Shown here: one piece after another, positions 9,221 through 18,210 of the stretch
Numbering within the stretch: the stretch's first letter is position 1
Layout of the letters: every line of letters starts with the position of its first letter
NCBI GenBank assembly: GCA_002396125.1
Contig: DGWL01000102.1
Span: 1 to 51,609, forward strand
Reading direction: 5' to 3'
From: Porphyromonadaceae bacterium UBA4259
GTDB lineage: Bacteria > Bacteroidota > Bacteroidia > Bacteroidales > Muribaculaceae
Length of the DNA stretch: 51,609 nucleotides
Position numbers and translations under genes: made by a program
The notes under the pieces: generated by a model
What the model saw: only the letters and a program-made list of their open reading frames with translations
Databases searched by the model: none
What the model was told of the DNA's origin: nothing

Positions 9221-10513
9221 TCACTTTGCGATGAGCAGGAAATAGTTCTTCTTGCCGCGTTGAGCGAGAATATACTTATCGTTGAGCAGCATTGAAGAAT
9301 CAATAACCATGTTTTGGTCGGTGATTTTCTCCTTGTTGATGCTCACTCCACCACCTTGGGTCATCTTGCGCATCTCGGCCTTGCTGGGGAAGACTGCGGC
9401 ATGCTCGGTGAGCAGCACAATGGCAGGCACGCCGGCACTGATGGCATCGCGGCTGACCTCAAACTGTGGCACTCCCTCAAATACCGAGAGCAGAGTGGCC
9501 TCATCAATCTTGTGAAGAATGTCCTTGGCCTTGTTGCTGAAGAGAATTTGTGATGCTTCAACCGCCATCTCATAATCCTGAGCCGAGTGAACCATTGTGG
9601 TAATCTCGCGGGCAAGGCGCTTTTGCAATGGACGCATGCCGGGGTCGCGCTCCTGCTCTTCCTCGAGGGCCTTGATTTCCTCCTGGGTGAGGTCGGTGAA
9701 AATCTTGATATACTTGGCAGCATCGGCATCGCTCACGTTGAGCCAGAACTGATAGAACTTGTAGGGCGAGGTGCGCTCGGGGTCGAGCCACACGTTGCCA
9801 CTCTCGGTCTTGCCAAACTTGCCACCGTCGGCCTTGGTAATCAATGGGCAAGTGATGGCATAGGCCTCGCCACCGTTGATGCGGCGAATGAGCTCGGTGC
9901 CGGTGGTGATGTTGCCCCACTGGTCGCTACCTCCCATCTGCAGGCGGCATCCCTCATGCTCATAGAGGTAGAGGAAGTCGTAGCCCTGGAGCAACTGGTA
10001 GCTGAACTCGGTGAACGACATGCCATGGTCGGCGTTGGCAGCAAGGCGCTTCTTCACGCTGTCCTTAGCCATCATGTAGTTGACGGTGATGTGCTTGCCA
10101 ATGTCGCGAATGAAGTTCAGGAACGAGAACTCCTTCATCCAGTCGTAGTTGTTGACGAGCACGGCATGGTTGGGGGCATCGCTGTCGAAGTCGAGGAAGT
10201 GAGAGAGCTGCTTGCGTATAGCCTCCTGGTTGTGGCGCAGTGTTTCCTCGTCGATGAGCTTGCGCTCCTGCGATTTCATCGATGGGTCGCCAATCATGCC
10301 GGTAGCGCCGCCAATCAGTGCGATGGGACGGTGCCCCGCACGCTGGAAGTGCTTGAGCATCATGATGCTCACCAGGTGCCCTATGTGCAGTGAGTCGGCA
10401 GTGGGGTCAATGCCCACATAGGCCGAAGTCATTTCTTTCTTCAATTGTTCTTCAGTACCGGGCATGATGTTGTTGATCATGCCTCTCCAAGTTAGTTCTT
10501 CTACAAAATTCAT
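9221..10513 (-). CDS. tyrS: Tyrosyl-tRNA synthetase
   Basis: 430 aa, the usual length. Class I synthetase that charges tRNA-Tyr in the cytosol. HIGH motif at residues 43-46 (SLHIGHL), the tyrosine-pocket motif QMGGSDQWGN near 192-201, and the KMSKS equivalent KFGKTES at 232-238. A C-terminal S4 RNA-binding domain (about 360-430) ends in YILAQRGKKNYFLL. A TATCTTTG box on the minus strand (10561-10568) lies about 50 bp before the ATG and is the likely promoter. It is divergent from the YfhO gene. Confidence 0.97.
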   Translation of the reverse strand: MNFVEELTWRGMINNIMPGTEEQLKKEMTSAYVGIDPTADSLHIGHLVSIMMLKHFQRAGHRPIALIGGATGMIGDPSMKSQERKLIDEETLRHNQEAIRKQLSHFLDFDSDAPNHAVLVNNYDWMKEFSFLNFIRDIGKHITVNYMMAKDSVKKRLAANADHGMSFTEFSYQLLQGYDFLYLYEHEGCRLQMGGSDQWGNITTGTELIRRINGGEAYAITCPLITKADGGKFGKTESGNVWLDPERTSPYKFYQFWLNVSDADAAKYIKIFTDLTQEEIKALEEEQERDPGMRPLQKRLAREITTMVHSAQDYEMAVEASQILFSNKAKDILHKIDEATLLSVFEGVPQFEVSRDAISAGVPAIVLLTEHAAVFPSKAEMRKMTQGGGVSINKEKITDQNMVIDSSMLLNDKYILAQRGKKNYFLLIAK

Positions 10514-10695
10514 CGATTTATAATGTGTTTTGGTGAATAATCAATGTGTTTTCTTCGCTGCAAAGATAGTGAAAATAAGTGACAAGAATTAAGTTTTAGG
10601 AGTTAAGTTGCTGCAGGTTTATCTTTTTTTTGTACTTTTACACGCTAAAAATGTTTTTAGCACACTCTTTGCAAATAAAAAACACTCACAAGATA

Positions 10696-13209
10696 ATGAA
10701 AAAGAACACCCTTGACAAGAAATTATTAGGCACACTCACTGTGCGAAATGTGGTTACATTTGTGCTCTCGATACTGGCCTTTGCCGCTATATCGTGGATT
10801 TACTTCTACCCTAACGACGTGAATGGCGACGTGCTGCAGCAAAACGATGTGATGCAAGGAGCAGCCAACGGGCAGGAGGCTAAAGTCTATAACGAAAGTC
10901 ACGACGGAGAGCCCACCTGGTGGACCAACAGTCTCTTTGGTGGCATGCCCACGTTCCAAATTGCACCTAGCTACAAGAGCAACGCCATCATCAACAAGAT
11001 AGGCCGCGTGCTCACACTTGGCTTCCCCGAGCCCGTGAGCTGGATTTTCCTTCTCATGCTGGGATTCTTCATCCTCATGCTATCGTTCGACATGAAGTGG
11101 TACTTGGCGGTGCTTGGCGCCATTGGCTATGCCTTCTCGTCCTACTTCTTCATCATCATCGACGCGGGCCACATTTGGAAGTTGCTCACCTTGTGCTACA
11201 TTCCACCCACAATAGCAGGCATTGTGTGGGCCTATCGCGGCAAGTATCTGCTGGGAATGGCAGTGGCGGCTTTCTTTGCAACCATGCAGCTAATCAGCAA
11301 CCACGTGCAAATGACCTACTACTCGCTCTTCATCATTGTGCCACTGGCGATTGCCTTCCTTGTAAAGGCTATCATTGACAAGAAAATCACACGATGGCTC
11401 ATCGCCACCGGCGCTCTTGCCATAGCGGCAGTGCTGGCGCTCGGTGCCAATGCGTCAAACCTGTATCTCTCCTATAAATACTCACAGGAGACCATGCGCG
11501 GCGGGCACAGCGAACTCACACCGCTGCCCGGCGAGGGAGGCGAGAATCAGGTGAGCAATGAGCCCACCAATGGCGGCTTGAGCAAAGAGTATATCACCCA
11601 GTGGAGCTACGGCATTGGCGAGACATGGACTCTGATGGTGCCCAACGTGAAAGGCGGCACCAGCATGAAAACGCTTGCCGACGTTGAAGGATCCGATGAA
11701 ATGGCAGCCGACAGCGAGCTTGGTCCACAAGCGATGACCGCCTTTTCGCAATACTTTGGCGACCAGCCGTTCACGAGTGGTCCCGTCTATGTGGGTGCGC
11801 TCATCTTTGTGTTGTTCATCTTGAGCCTCTTTGTAGTGAAAGGGCCGGTGAAATGGGCTCTGGTAATAGCCACAGTGCTGTCGATATTGCTCTCGTGGGG
11901 CCACAACTTCATGGGCTTGACCGACCTCTTTATCGACCACTTCCCCATGTATAACAAGTTCCGCACCGTGTCGAGCATCCTTGTGATTGCCGAGTTCACC
12001 ATGCCCCTGTTGGCAGTGATGGCACTCAAGGAAATGTTCACTCAAGAGGATTTCTTCAAGAAATATGGCACGTTAACCTATGGCGTGTTTGGCATTTGTG
12101 CCCTGCTGTGCGTTATATTTGCCTTGTCGCCGGGAATGTTTGGCGGCTCACCCAGCGCCGAGGAAGCCGACCGCATCAATCAAGCACTACGTGGTCAGGC
12201 CACTCTCGACCAGCTGCCCGGCGTGACAGCGGCAGTCGAGGCCATCAGGCACAGCCTGGTGAGTGGTGATGCCTGGCGCAGTCTATTCGTGATTGTGCTT
12301 GGGTTTGCACTCGTAATGGCCTATAAATTCAACAAAGTCAATGCTATGGTTACCACTATAGCCATCGCGCTGGTGGTGCTCGTTGACATGTACACAGTGA
12401 ACAAGCGTTACCTCAACGCCGACCGCTTTGTCGACCGCGCCGACCTGCCCGAAACCACCTTTGAAGCACGCCCGGCCGACAAGCAGATTCTTGCCGACAC
12501 AACACAGAACTACCGCGTGCTCGACTTGCAGAACTTTGCTTCGCCCATGCCCAGCTTCTTCCACAAGACCGTGGGAGGCTACCATGCAGCGAAGCTCACG
12601 CGCTACAACGACCTGATTGAGCGCCAGCTCTCCAAGAACAACATGGCAGTGCTCAACATGCTCAACACCAAGTGGGTGATTACTGCCGATGATGTGGCTC
12701 AGCAAAATCCCGACGCGCTGGGCAACGCTTGGTGGGTTGACACCTTGACCTATGTCAAGAACGCCGACCAAGAGATGAAATTCCTCGACAATTTCAATCC
12801 TGCTACTTCGGCCGTCGCCGATGCCAAGTTTAAGCAAGCACTGGGGCAAGCCAAGTCCAAGCAACCAGGCGACACCATCTACGAAACTGGCTACGAGCCT
12901 AACCGCCTAACCTATCACGCCCACAGCGCGCAAGGCGGCGTGGCGGTGTTCAGCGAGATTTACTTCCCATGGGGATGGAAAGCAACAATCGACGGCAAGG
13001 AGGCAAAGTTGGGCCGCGTGAACTACGTACTTCGCGCCATGCAGCTGCCTGCCGGCGACCACACCATTGTAATGACCTTCGATCCGCAAGAGGTTAAGGA
13101 CACCGAGGGCGTTGCCAAGGCATCGGTCTACGCCATCCTGGCCATCTTGCTCGCGGCATTGGGCTGGGGAATATATTCCGGCACTCGCCGCAAGGAAACG
13201 CAAGAGTGA
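10696..13209 (+). CDS. YfhO-family polytopic membrane protein
   Basis: About 837 aa from the ATG at 10696 (MKKNTLDKK); an upstream in-frame ATG at 10630 would add 22 residues that do not look like a membrane protein N-terminus. There are at least 12 hydrophobic segments, the first at about 17-37. A long extracytoplasmic part carries PTWWTNSLFGGMPTFQ near 70, and a large soluble C-terminal region ends in VFSEIYFPWGWKATIDG, typical of YfhO proteins, before a final helix. Relatives in Firmicutes help glycosylate lipoteichoic acid; in Bacteroidetes the substrate is unknown, perhaps a surface glycan. Confidence 0.85.
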   Translation: MKKNTLDKKLLGTLTVRNVVTFVLSILAFAAISWIYFYPNDVNGDVLQQNDVMQGAANGQEAKVYNESHDGEPTWWTNSLFGGMPTFQIAPSYKSNAIINKIGRVLTLGFPEPVSWIFLLMLGFFILMLSFDMKWYLAVLGAIGYAFSSYFFIIIDAGHIWKLLTLCYIPPTIAGIVWAYRGKYLLGMAVAAFFATMQLISNHVQMTYYSLFIIVPLAIAFLVKAIIDKKITRWLIATGALAIAAVLALGANASNLYLSYKYSQETMRGGHSELTPLPGEGGENQVSNEPTNGGLSKEYITQWSYGIGETWTLMVPNVKGGTSMKTLADVEGSDEMAADSELGPQAMTAFSQYFGDQPFTSGPVYVGALIFVLFILSLFVVKGPVKWALVIATVLSILLSWGHNFMGLTDLFIDHFPMYNKFRTVSSILVIAEFTMPLLAVMALKEMFTQEDFFKKYGTLTYGVFGICALLCVIFALSPGMFGGSPSAEEADRINQALRGQATLDQLPGVTAAVEAIRHSLVSGDAWRSLFVIVLGFALVMAYKFNKVNAMVTTIAIALVVLVDMYTVNKRYLNADRFVDRADLPETTFEARPADKQILADTTQNYRVLDLQNFASPMPSFFHKTVGGYHAAKLTRYNDLIERQLSKNNMAVLNMLNTKWVITADDVAQQNPDALGNAWWVDTLTYVKNADQEMKFLDNFNPATSAVADAKFKQALGQAKSKQPGDTIYETGYEPNRLTYHAHSAQGGVAVFSEIYFPWGWKATIDGKEAKLGRVNYVLRAMQLPAGDHTIVMTFDPQEVKDTEGVAKASVYAILAILLAALGWGIYSGTRRKETQE

Positions 13210-13222
13210 TTAACCGGGGATT

Positions 13223-13313
13223 CCAGAATTTCTGGAGAGTCTAGTTTTTCTGGAAATTCTAGAATTCTGAAATTCTAGAAAATCTAGAAATTCTAGATAA
13301 TCTAGACAATCTA
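13223..13313. repeat. CTAG-rich palindromic repeat
   Basis: The gap between two genes is filled with near-repeats of ATTCTAGA and AATCTAGA, starting with a CCAGAATTTCTGG dyad. There are six CTAG cores in about 75 bp, each palindromic. The unit is too short and irregular for CRISPR, and there is no T-run for a simple terminator. Confidence 0.7.
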
Positions 13314-13335
13314 TTTTTAGAAGATTATTTAAGCT

Positions 13336-14058
13336 TTGGGGCGCATTAAGAGATATCGCACGGCACTCAGCCGTCATCACCGCAGCAGGGGGTTTGGAAT
13401 CCATTCCCCCTATGCGTTTCACTTCGTGTGCAACGTGCTGCGAGAGAAGAACCCCTACTACTGCTATGACTACCTCGAAGACCTGCGTCAAGCAGTCATC
13501 GAGGAACTGCGGGGCAAGAAACGACACACCCGTGTCATTTCATTCAAGGGGCTGAAAATGGTGTTTCGCATCGCCAATCATTTCAATCCATTTTGTTTCA
13601 TGCAGGTGGGATCGTGCTATGGTCTCACGGTAGCCGGCATGCTCAGCGTGTCGTCATCGAGCCGACTGCTGCTCTATGAGCCTGCACTCGATGAGTTTCC
13701 CGTGTTGGCACAAGTGCTAGCCCCCTATCTCGATAGTGTGGAATGCTACAACTCACTGCCTGTGGCCATTAACGACTACAAGCAAGCAGTCGCCACCGGC
13801 GCAACAGCCTTTGTTCTAATCAATTCCATCCCGCTTGCACATGACATCCAACCACTGCAACAGTACCTGCTTGAGTTGCTCAACGGCGATGACAACGTGC
13901 TGGTGTTGCGCAACCTCAACCGCGACACAAGCATGCACAGCTTGTGGCTCAAATTAAAGGCCGCCATGACTTGCGGCCAGTCGTTCACCAACGAAAAAAC
14001 CGGCATCATCGTGGTCAAGAAGAAACTCAACCTTGAACACTTTTTCTTGTGGTTCTAA
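13336..14058 (+). CDS. Class I SAM-dependent methyltransferase-like protein
   Basis: 240 aa. An in-frame TAA at 13330 rules out an earlier start; TTG at 13336 is the only reasonable start, since the next Met is about 75 residues in. The N-terminus (RGFGIHSPYAFHFV) is a conserved stretch in Bacteroidales proteins annotated as methyltransferases. The region 94-120 (MQVGSCYGLTVAGML, then LLLYEP) resembles a SAM-binding glycine loop followed by the acidic residue after strand 2. The rest is diverged, so the substrate and even activity are uncertain. The CTAG-rich repeat lies immediately upstream. Confidence 0.6.
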   Translation: MGRIKRYRTALSRHHRSRGFGIHSPYAFHFVCNVLREKNPYYCYDYLEDLRQAVIEELRGKKRHTRVISFKGLKMVFRIANHFNPFCFMQVGSCYGLTVAGMLSVSSSSRLLLYEPALDEFPVLAQVLAPYLDSVECYNSLPVAINDYKQAVATGATAFVLINSIPLAHDIQPLQQYLLELLNGDDNVLVLRNLNRDTSMHSLWLKLKAAMTCGQSFTNEKTGIIVVKKKLNLEHFFLWF

Positions 14059-14192
14059 CAATGAACGGTTGTGCAATCTGAACAATTTGAACTAAAATGA
14101 ACCAAAAATCGACTTCATTTTGTAGCAAAAACTTAAAATCTTCATTTTTAATGTTAACAAATATTAAAACATACTTGCGAACTAAAAATTCT

Positions 14193-14224
14193 TTTGCAAT
14201 AAATCAAAATTGTGTATAAATTTG
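14193..14224 (+). promoter_or_regulatory. Promoter of the candidate small RNA
   Basis: TTTG (14193-14196), 20-nt spacer, TAAATTTG (14217-14224): a full match to the Bacteroidetes consensus. The next gene starts more than 170 bp away, beyond a terminator. Confidence 0.75.
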
Positions 14225-14228
14225 CAAT

Positions 14229-14334
14229 GCAAAAACCGAAAATACATTCATCATTATATAACCATCGTAATTAATACATTCCTTTTTAGTTGTCTGCGTC
14301 TGCTTTGTTTGAAAAGCGGGCGTAGGTTTTTTTT
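14229..14334 (+). ncRNA. Candidate small RNA between promoter and terminator
   Basis: The start is estimated from the promoter and the end is the T-run of the terminator, giving about 105 nt. The only frame is a 15-codon one starting at the predicted transcription start (ATG at 14227), so a leaderless peptide cannot be excluded. No known RNA family was recognised. It could also be the attenuated leader of the repressor gene that follows. Confidence 0.45.
14294..14334 (+). terminator. Terminator ending the candidate small RNA
   Basis: A 13-bp stem with several G-U pairs (14294-14306 with 14313-14325), 6-nt loop, then eight T at 14327-14334. Confidence 0.75.
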
Positions 14335-14343
14335 ATGGCATTG

Positions 14344-14375
14344 TTTGGTAAATTACCAATTTTATGGTAATTTTG
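14344..14375 (+). promoter_or_regulatory. Promoter of the S24 repressor gene
   Basis: TTTG (14344-14347), exactly 20 nt, TAATTTTG (14368-14375), about 23 bp before the ATG. It overlaps two operator-like dyads. Confidence 0.8.
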
Positions 14376-14378
14376 CCA
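14345..14378 (+). promoter_or_regulatory. Twin operator-like dyads over the repressor promoter
   Basis: The first dyad is a perfect 15-bp palindrome, TTGGTAAATTACCAA (14345-14359, arms TTGGTAA/TTACCAA). The second, TGGTAATTTTGCCA (14365-14378), has the same arms with one mismatch. Their centres are about 20 bp apart, two helical turns, and they cover the -33 and -7 boxes. This is the layout of an autorepressor binding as a pair of dimers. Confidence 0.6.
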
Positions 14379-14397
14379 AAAACAAAATCACACTATT

Positions 14398-15096
14398 ATG
14401 GCCGACAATGGAGTAGCTGAACGTATTAAGTTCTTAATGAAAGAGTTGAACTACCGCCAGGTGGATTTCGCTCAAAAAATTGATGTTGACACCTCTAATC
14501 TGTCAAAGTATCTTAACGGTCGCCTGACAATGAGTGAGGCGCTTATCAACAAGATTGTGGTCAACCTTGGGGTGTCGAAGCAGTGGCTCGAGACCGGCGA
14601 AGACTTGCCGTTTGCCAAGCAACAGCCACAACAGCTGGTCACCGTGCCCGAGTCGAGCATCGTCACCCAACCCACCAAGGCACTGGTCAAGAAGGGGACG
14701 CCAGTCTACGACATTGATGTAACCGCCGGCTACCAGCCCCAAGCACGCATGTTTACCGATGATCAGATTATTGGCTTCGTCGACCTGCCCGACATGACCA
14801 ATTCCAACTGCCGCATCGTGCGCGTGAGCGGCGACTCGATGAGTCCCGTGATTCGCAATGGCGACTACATCGCCGTGCGCGAGTTGAGCAACCTGCGCCA
14901 AATCTTTTGGGGACAAATCTATGTGGTCATCCTCGACGACTACCGCCTAGTGAAATACGTGCGTCGGCACGATGACCCGTCAATGGTAATCCTGCGCAGC
15001 GAGAACAAGCGCTATGACGACATGGAGATTGACCGCACCGAAATTCGCGACCTGATGTTTGTGCAAAACATCATCCACGTCGACACCCGCATGTAA
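14398..15096 (+). CDS. S24/LexA-family HTH transcriptional repressor
   Basis: 232 aa. N-terminal XRE-type helix-turn-helix (about 5-65; QVDFAQKIDVDTSNLSKYLN). C-terminal S24 peptidase fold with the catalytic pair visible: Ser147 in SGDSMSP and Lys186 in RLVKYVRR. An Ala110-Gly111 pair sits in the position where LexA and phage CI repressors cut themselves (compare lambda CI Ala111-Gly112, Ser149, Lys192). So it is probably a self-cleaving, RecA-responsive repressor, though this is inference. It is likely autoregulated through the dyads over its promoter. It could be the local SOS regulator or a phage-derived repressor; no phage genes are nearby. Confidence 0.87.
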   Translation: MADNGVAERIKFLMKELNYRQVDFAQKIDVDTSNLSKYLNGRLTMSEALINKIVVNLGVSKQWLETGEDLPFAKQQPQQLVTVPESSIVTQPTKALVKKGTPVYDIDVTAGYQPQARMFTDDQIIGFVDLPDMTNSNCRIVRVSGDSMSPVIRNGDYIAVRELSNLRQIFWGQIYVVILDDYRLVKYVRRHDDPSMVILRSENKRYDDMEIDRTEIRDLMFVQNIIHVDTRM

Positions 15097-15198
15097 GCGC
15101 TAAGTAAAAAAGGAGAAAAACGGTACTTTCAAAGATTTTATCCTAAAAAATGACCAATAGACCTCTTTTGAGGAAATAGATAATAAAATTCGATAATA

Positions 15199-15777
15199 AT
15201 GAATAGCTTATACAAATACATTTGTAACATATCAGTAATCGCTTTTTTATGTATTTGCTTGTCATGTAATACATTTACTAATTCATGTGAGAGAAATAGC
15301 GAAAGTGTTAATTCTACTAATGAATTAGAATTTATTGGCATATTGGATTCTATAGAGATAGATAGTATAATTATAGAATATGATCTCAATAGGTTTGGTG
15401 AGTTTTTTAAATTTGAGTTATCAAGATCCTCCTCTTTTATGGTTGGACATGATTACAATCCTATGGTCTTTAATAAAAAGATGACTATATCGGATACCGA
15501 TAGAGACGAGTTGCTAAGATATATAATTAGTTTTTACTATACAAAACAACTTAATATAATAGAAAGTCGCACAAAAACTGATGGTGAGTTGATAGGGGAT
15601 TTTACCGAAATAAAAGTTAATATATTTCGGAAAGGTAATTTATTGGAATCTCATGACATATCAACTAATGAGATTCAAGATGGAGAAGAGGTTGTGTTTT
15701 CTGAGGATTTTATGAACTTTGAAAGATTATTATTCTCTAATGCTTGTAAATACAACAAGAAGTATTTGCATCATTAG
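15199..15777 (+). CDS. Orphan lipoprotein of atypical base composition
   Basis: 192 aa, not recognised. A lipoprotein signal peptide ends in CLSC (hydrophobic core ISVIAFLCICLSC), followed by a charged region with long stretches of I, S, E and D. The DNA is strikingly AT-rich with A/T-ending codons, unlike the genes on both sides, which suggests recent acquisition or a weakly constrained gene. It sits alone between the repressor and the M16 peptidase, with no clear promoter. The frame is intact, with sensible protein composition, so it is probably a real gene. Confidence 0.65.
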   Translation: MNSLYKYICNISVIAFLCICLSCNTFTNSCERNSESVNSTNELEFIGILDSIEIDSIIIEYDLNRFGEFFKFELSRSSSFMVGHDYNPMVFNKKMTISDTDRDELLRYIISFYYTKQLNIIESRTKTDGELIGDFTEIKVNIFRKGNLLESHDISTNEIQDGEEVVFSEDFMNFERLLFSNACKYNKKYLHH

Positions 15778-15978
15778 TCCAATCTAATATTCTAAAAAAT
15801 TGTTTTTTATCAAAAAGATGATGTACTCAAGTGACATATCATGTTTCAAAGGCAATAAAACTGGGTGACTATAACGTGGGAGAAAGCGGCGGAATTTTGA
15901 CGCTGCCACTCTACATGGCTTTTCTTCTCAGGGAACCATGATGTTATGGATTCATTGTGTTACAAAAATTTACAATTA

Positions 15979-17208
15979 ATGCTGAATAACGAAAATATAA
16001 GCCTGCACACGTTGCCCAACGGGCTACGACTTGTGCATGTGCGCAGGCCATCGCCCGTGGCATGGTGTGGACTGGCAGTGAATGCCGGTAGCCGCGATGA
16101 GGAGCAGGGACATTATGGCCTCGCCCACTTTGTGGAACACACAATCTTTAAGGGCACTAAGCGTCGCTCCTCGACTCGCATCAACAACCGCATGGAGCAA
16201 GTGGGTGGCGAACTCAATGCCTACACCACCAAGGAAAGCACCATGCTCTACTGCATCTTCCCCGGCGAGCATCTGGAGCGAGCGGTGGAACTGATTGCCG
16301 ACTTGGTTACCAACTCCGTCTTCCCCGAGCACGAACTTGAGACTGAGCTGGATGTTGTGCTTGAGGAAGTAGCGAGCTACCGCGACTCGCCCAGCGAGGC
16401 TGTCTATGACGACTTTGAAGACATGCTGCTCGCCGGAAGCCAGCTGGGACACAACATCCTGGGTGATGAGAAACAACTGCGCACCCTCACCAGCACCCAC
16501 TGCCACGACTATCTTAGGCACCTGTACGTGCCGGGCAACATGGTCTTTTTCTCGGTGGGAGACACGCCTGCCGGTCGCGTTTTTCGTCTTGCCGAGAAGC
16601 ACTTAGGGCTCATGTCACACACCAAGCAGGGCATCGAGCGCATCGCCCCTGCCATGCTGGCGCCACAGCACAAAGTGGTTGACTTGGGATTGCATCAGTC
16701 CCACACCATTGTTGGCGCAAGGGTGCCTGGCATGTATGACGACCAGAGATTTGCCATGTCGTTGCTCAACAACATCCTTGGCGGGCCGGGCATGAACTCG
16801 CTCCTTAACGTGGCTCTGCGCGAGAAACGTGGACTCGTCTATACAGTAGAGTCCTCGCTTGTCACATTCACCGACTGCGGCATGATACAAATCTACCTGG
16901 GATGCGAGCAAGACAAGCTCAAGAAGGCGATGCGGCTCATAGGCACAACCATCGACTCACTAGCACAAAGTCCTATTAGCGAGCGACGCCTCGATGCCTA
17001 CAAGCGCCAGTATTCAGGACAAATGCTAGTGGCCAGCGACAGTGCCGAGGTCACTGCCATGGCTGCAGGTCGTGGGCTGCTCTACTATGGCGACGTGAGC
17101 ACCCTCAAGGAAAACATCGACTGCATCTTGAGCGTCACCCCAGTCCAGCTTCAACAAGCCGCCCAAGCCATCACCCTCGACCACTGCTCAATGCTCACCT
17201 TCAGGTAA
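15979..17208 (+). CDS. M16 family zinc peptidase (processing-peptidase type)
   Basis: About 409 aa from the ATG at 15979 (MLNNENISLHTLPNG), preferred over the ATG at 15946 because family members start just before the TLPNGLRLV strand. The inverted zinc motif HFVEH lies at 50-54, with the third ligand Glu near 130 in VVLEEVASYRD. The C-terminal half carries the non-catalytic M16_C domain with LREKRGLVYTVESSL near 287-301. No signal peptide is evident, so it is likely cytoplasmic or periplasm-facing; it may clear peptides. Other M16 proteins act as two domains or dimers; this one is a single 45-kDa unit. Confidence 0.92.
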   Translation: MLNNENISLHTLPNGLRLVHVRRPSPVAWCGLAVNAGSRDEEQGHYGLAHFVEHTIFKGTKRRSSTRINNRMEQVGGELNAYTTKESTMLYCIFPGEHLERAVELIADLVTNSVFPEHELETELDVVLEEVASYRDSPSEAVYDDFEDMLLAGSQLGHNILGDEKQLRTLTSTHCHDYLRHLYVPGNMVFFSVGDTPAGRVFRLAEKHLGLMSHTKQGIERIAPAMLAPQHKVVDLGLHQSHTIVGARVPGMYDDQRFAMSLLNNILGGPGMNSLLNVALREKRGLVYTVESSLVTFTDCGMIQIYLGCEQDKLKKAMRLIGTTIDSLAQSPISERRLDAYKRQYSGQMLVASDSAEVTAMAAGRGLLYYGDVSTLKENIDCILSVTPVQLQQAAQAITLDHCSMLTFR

Positions 17209-17381
17209 AGCAAGACTTCTCATGCAAATTCTTCTATGGCTCAATATCATCGCACATTAACAGTTGTTACACATAACTAGAAACATTTAACTGCGATTAT
17301 TAAAAGAGGTTAGCAATTTATGCTTACTTTTGCCCACCCTATTTTAGTAAACCTATTTTTTAACAAACTACAAATTGAATC

Positions 17382-18011
17382 ATGAGAAAGTTCTTGATTA
17401 TTCTTATTAGTGTTGCCTTGGCAACAGGTGCCGCAACGGCTCAAAAACGCTTTACTTTTGGTCCTAAGATTGGTGTTGACTACACACACTTTTGGGGCAA
17501 GAATCGCTTGCATGGTGGTCAATTGAACTATCAAGCGGGTTTGTTCATGGAGTATCGCTTTAACAACAGGTTCTCAATCGCTCCCGAGGTTGTTTTTGCT
17601 GCTCAGGGCGTTAAGAATGATGGTGTAGAGATTATTTCGCCCACAGATTATTTTGATGTAGTTTACGCCGACAACTTGAACTACATCAACATTCCTGTAA
17701 TGTTGAAATACTATGTATGTCCATCATTAAGCATTGATTTTGGTCCACAATTGGGCATAAACGTTTATCACAAATACACTGTCAAAGGTAAAGATGGTCA
17801 CAAAGATTATAAGAAGACCTATGACACTGACGCGAAAAGTATCGATTTCGGTCTTGGCCTTGGTCTAACATATAACATCACTAAAGATGTGTTTGTGCAA
17901 GGTCGTTACACAATGGGGTTGACCAATGCCTTTAAAAAGGTTGACGAAGGTCCATTTCCAATTGAGGACAAGAACGGCAATGCCCAAATTGCTATTGGTT
18001 TCCGCTTCTAA
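17382..18011 (+). CDS. Porin-like outer-membrane beta-barrel protein
   Basis: 209 aa with a signal peptide (about 1-20, cut after ATAQ). The mature part is eight or so beta strands of the outer-membrane barrel family seen in Bacteroidetes: FGPKIGVDYTHF, YQAGLFMEYRFN, YINIPVMLKYYV, SIDFGPQLGINVY, and a last strand ending in F (AIGFRF), as barrel-assembly signals require. A TACTTTTG box at about 50 bp before the ATG may be its promoter. Function beyond a small barrel is unknown. Confidence 0.82.
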   Translation: MRKFLIILISVALATGAATAQKRFTFGPKIGVDYTHFWGKNRLHGGQLNYQAGLFMEYRFNNRFSIAPEVVFAAQGVKNDGVEIISPTDYFDVVYADNLNYINIPVMLKYYVCPSLSIDFGPQLGINVYHKYTVKGKDGHKDYKKTYDTDAKSIDFGLGLGLTYNITKDVFVQGRYTMGLTNAFKKVDEGPFPIEDKNGNAQIAIGFRF

Positions 18012-18210
18012 ACTGAATAAAGTATCAAGGCACTTTGGGGAGGTACTTGCTATGGCGTTTTATTGTCAGCTTGTTGCTCTGCAATCGGGTTGATAAATAT
18101 GCAAAAAAGCAAGTTTTTTGATGATTTTCTTGCAACGATAGTAAAAAATGTATATTTTCGTGGTTTGAAAATGAAAACACGATAATAATTAACTAAAAAA
18201 ATATATCATT

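Noticed and set aside
10630..10695. Upstream start for the YfhO gene
   Set aside because: The extra 22 residues look random and the ATG at 10696 gives the expected N-terminus; similar choices were made for cdd, obgE, the LOG gene, the M16 gene, the GH53 gene and the GYF gene.
13223..13313. CRISPR array or rho-independent terminator
   Set aside because: Units are only about 8-13 bp, irregular, without spacers of constant length; no T-run follows and no cas genes are nearby.
15199..15777. Insertion sequence or prophage around the AT-rich lipoprotein
   Set aside because: No transposase, integrase, terminal inverted repeats or target-site duplication were seen on either side.
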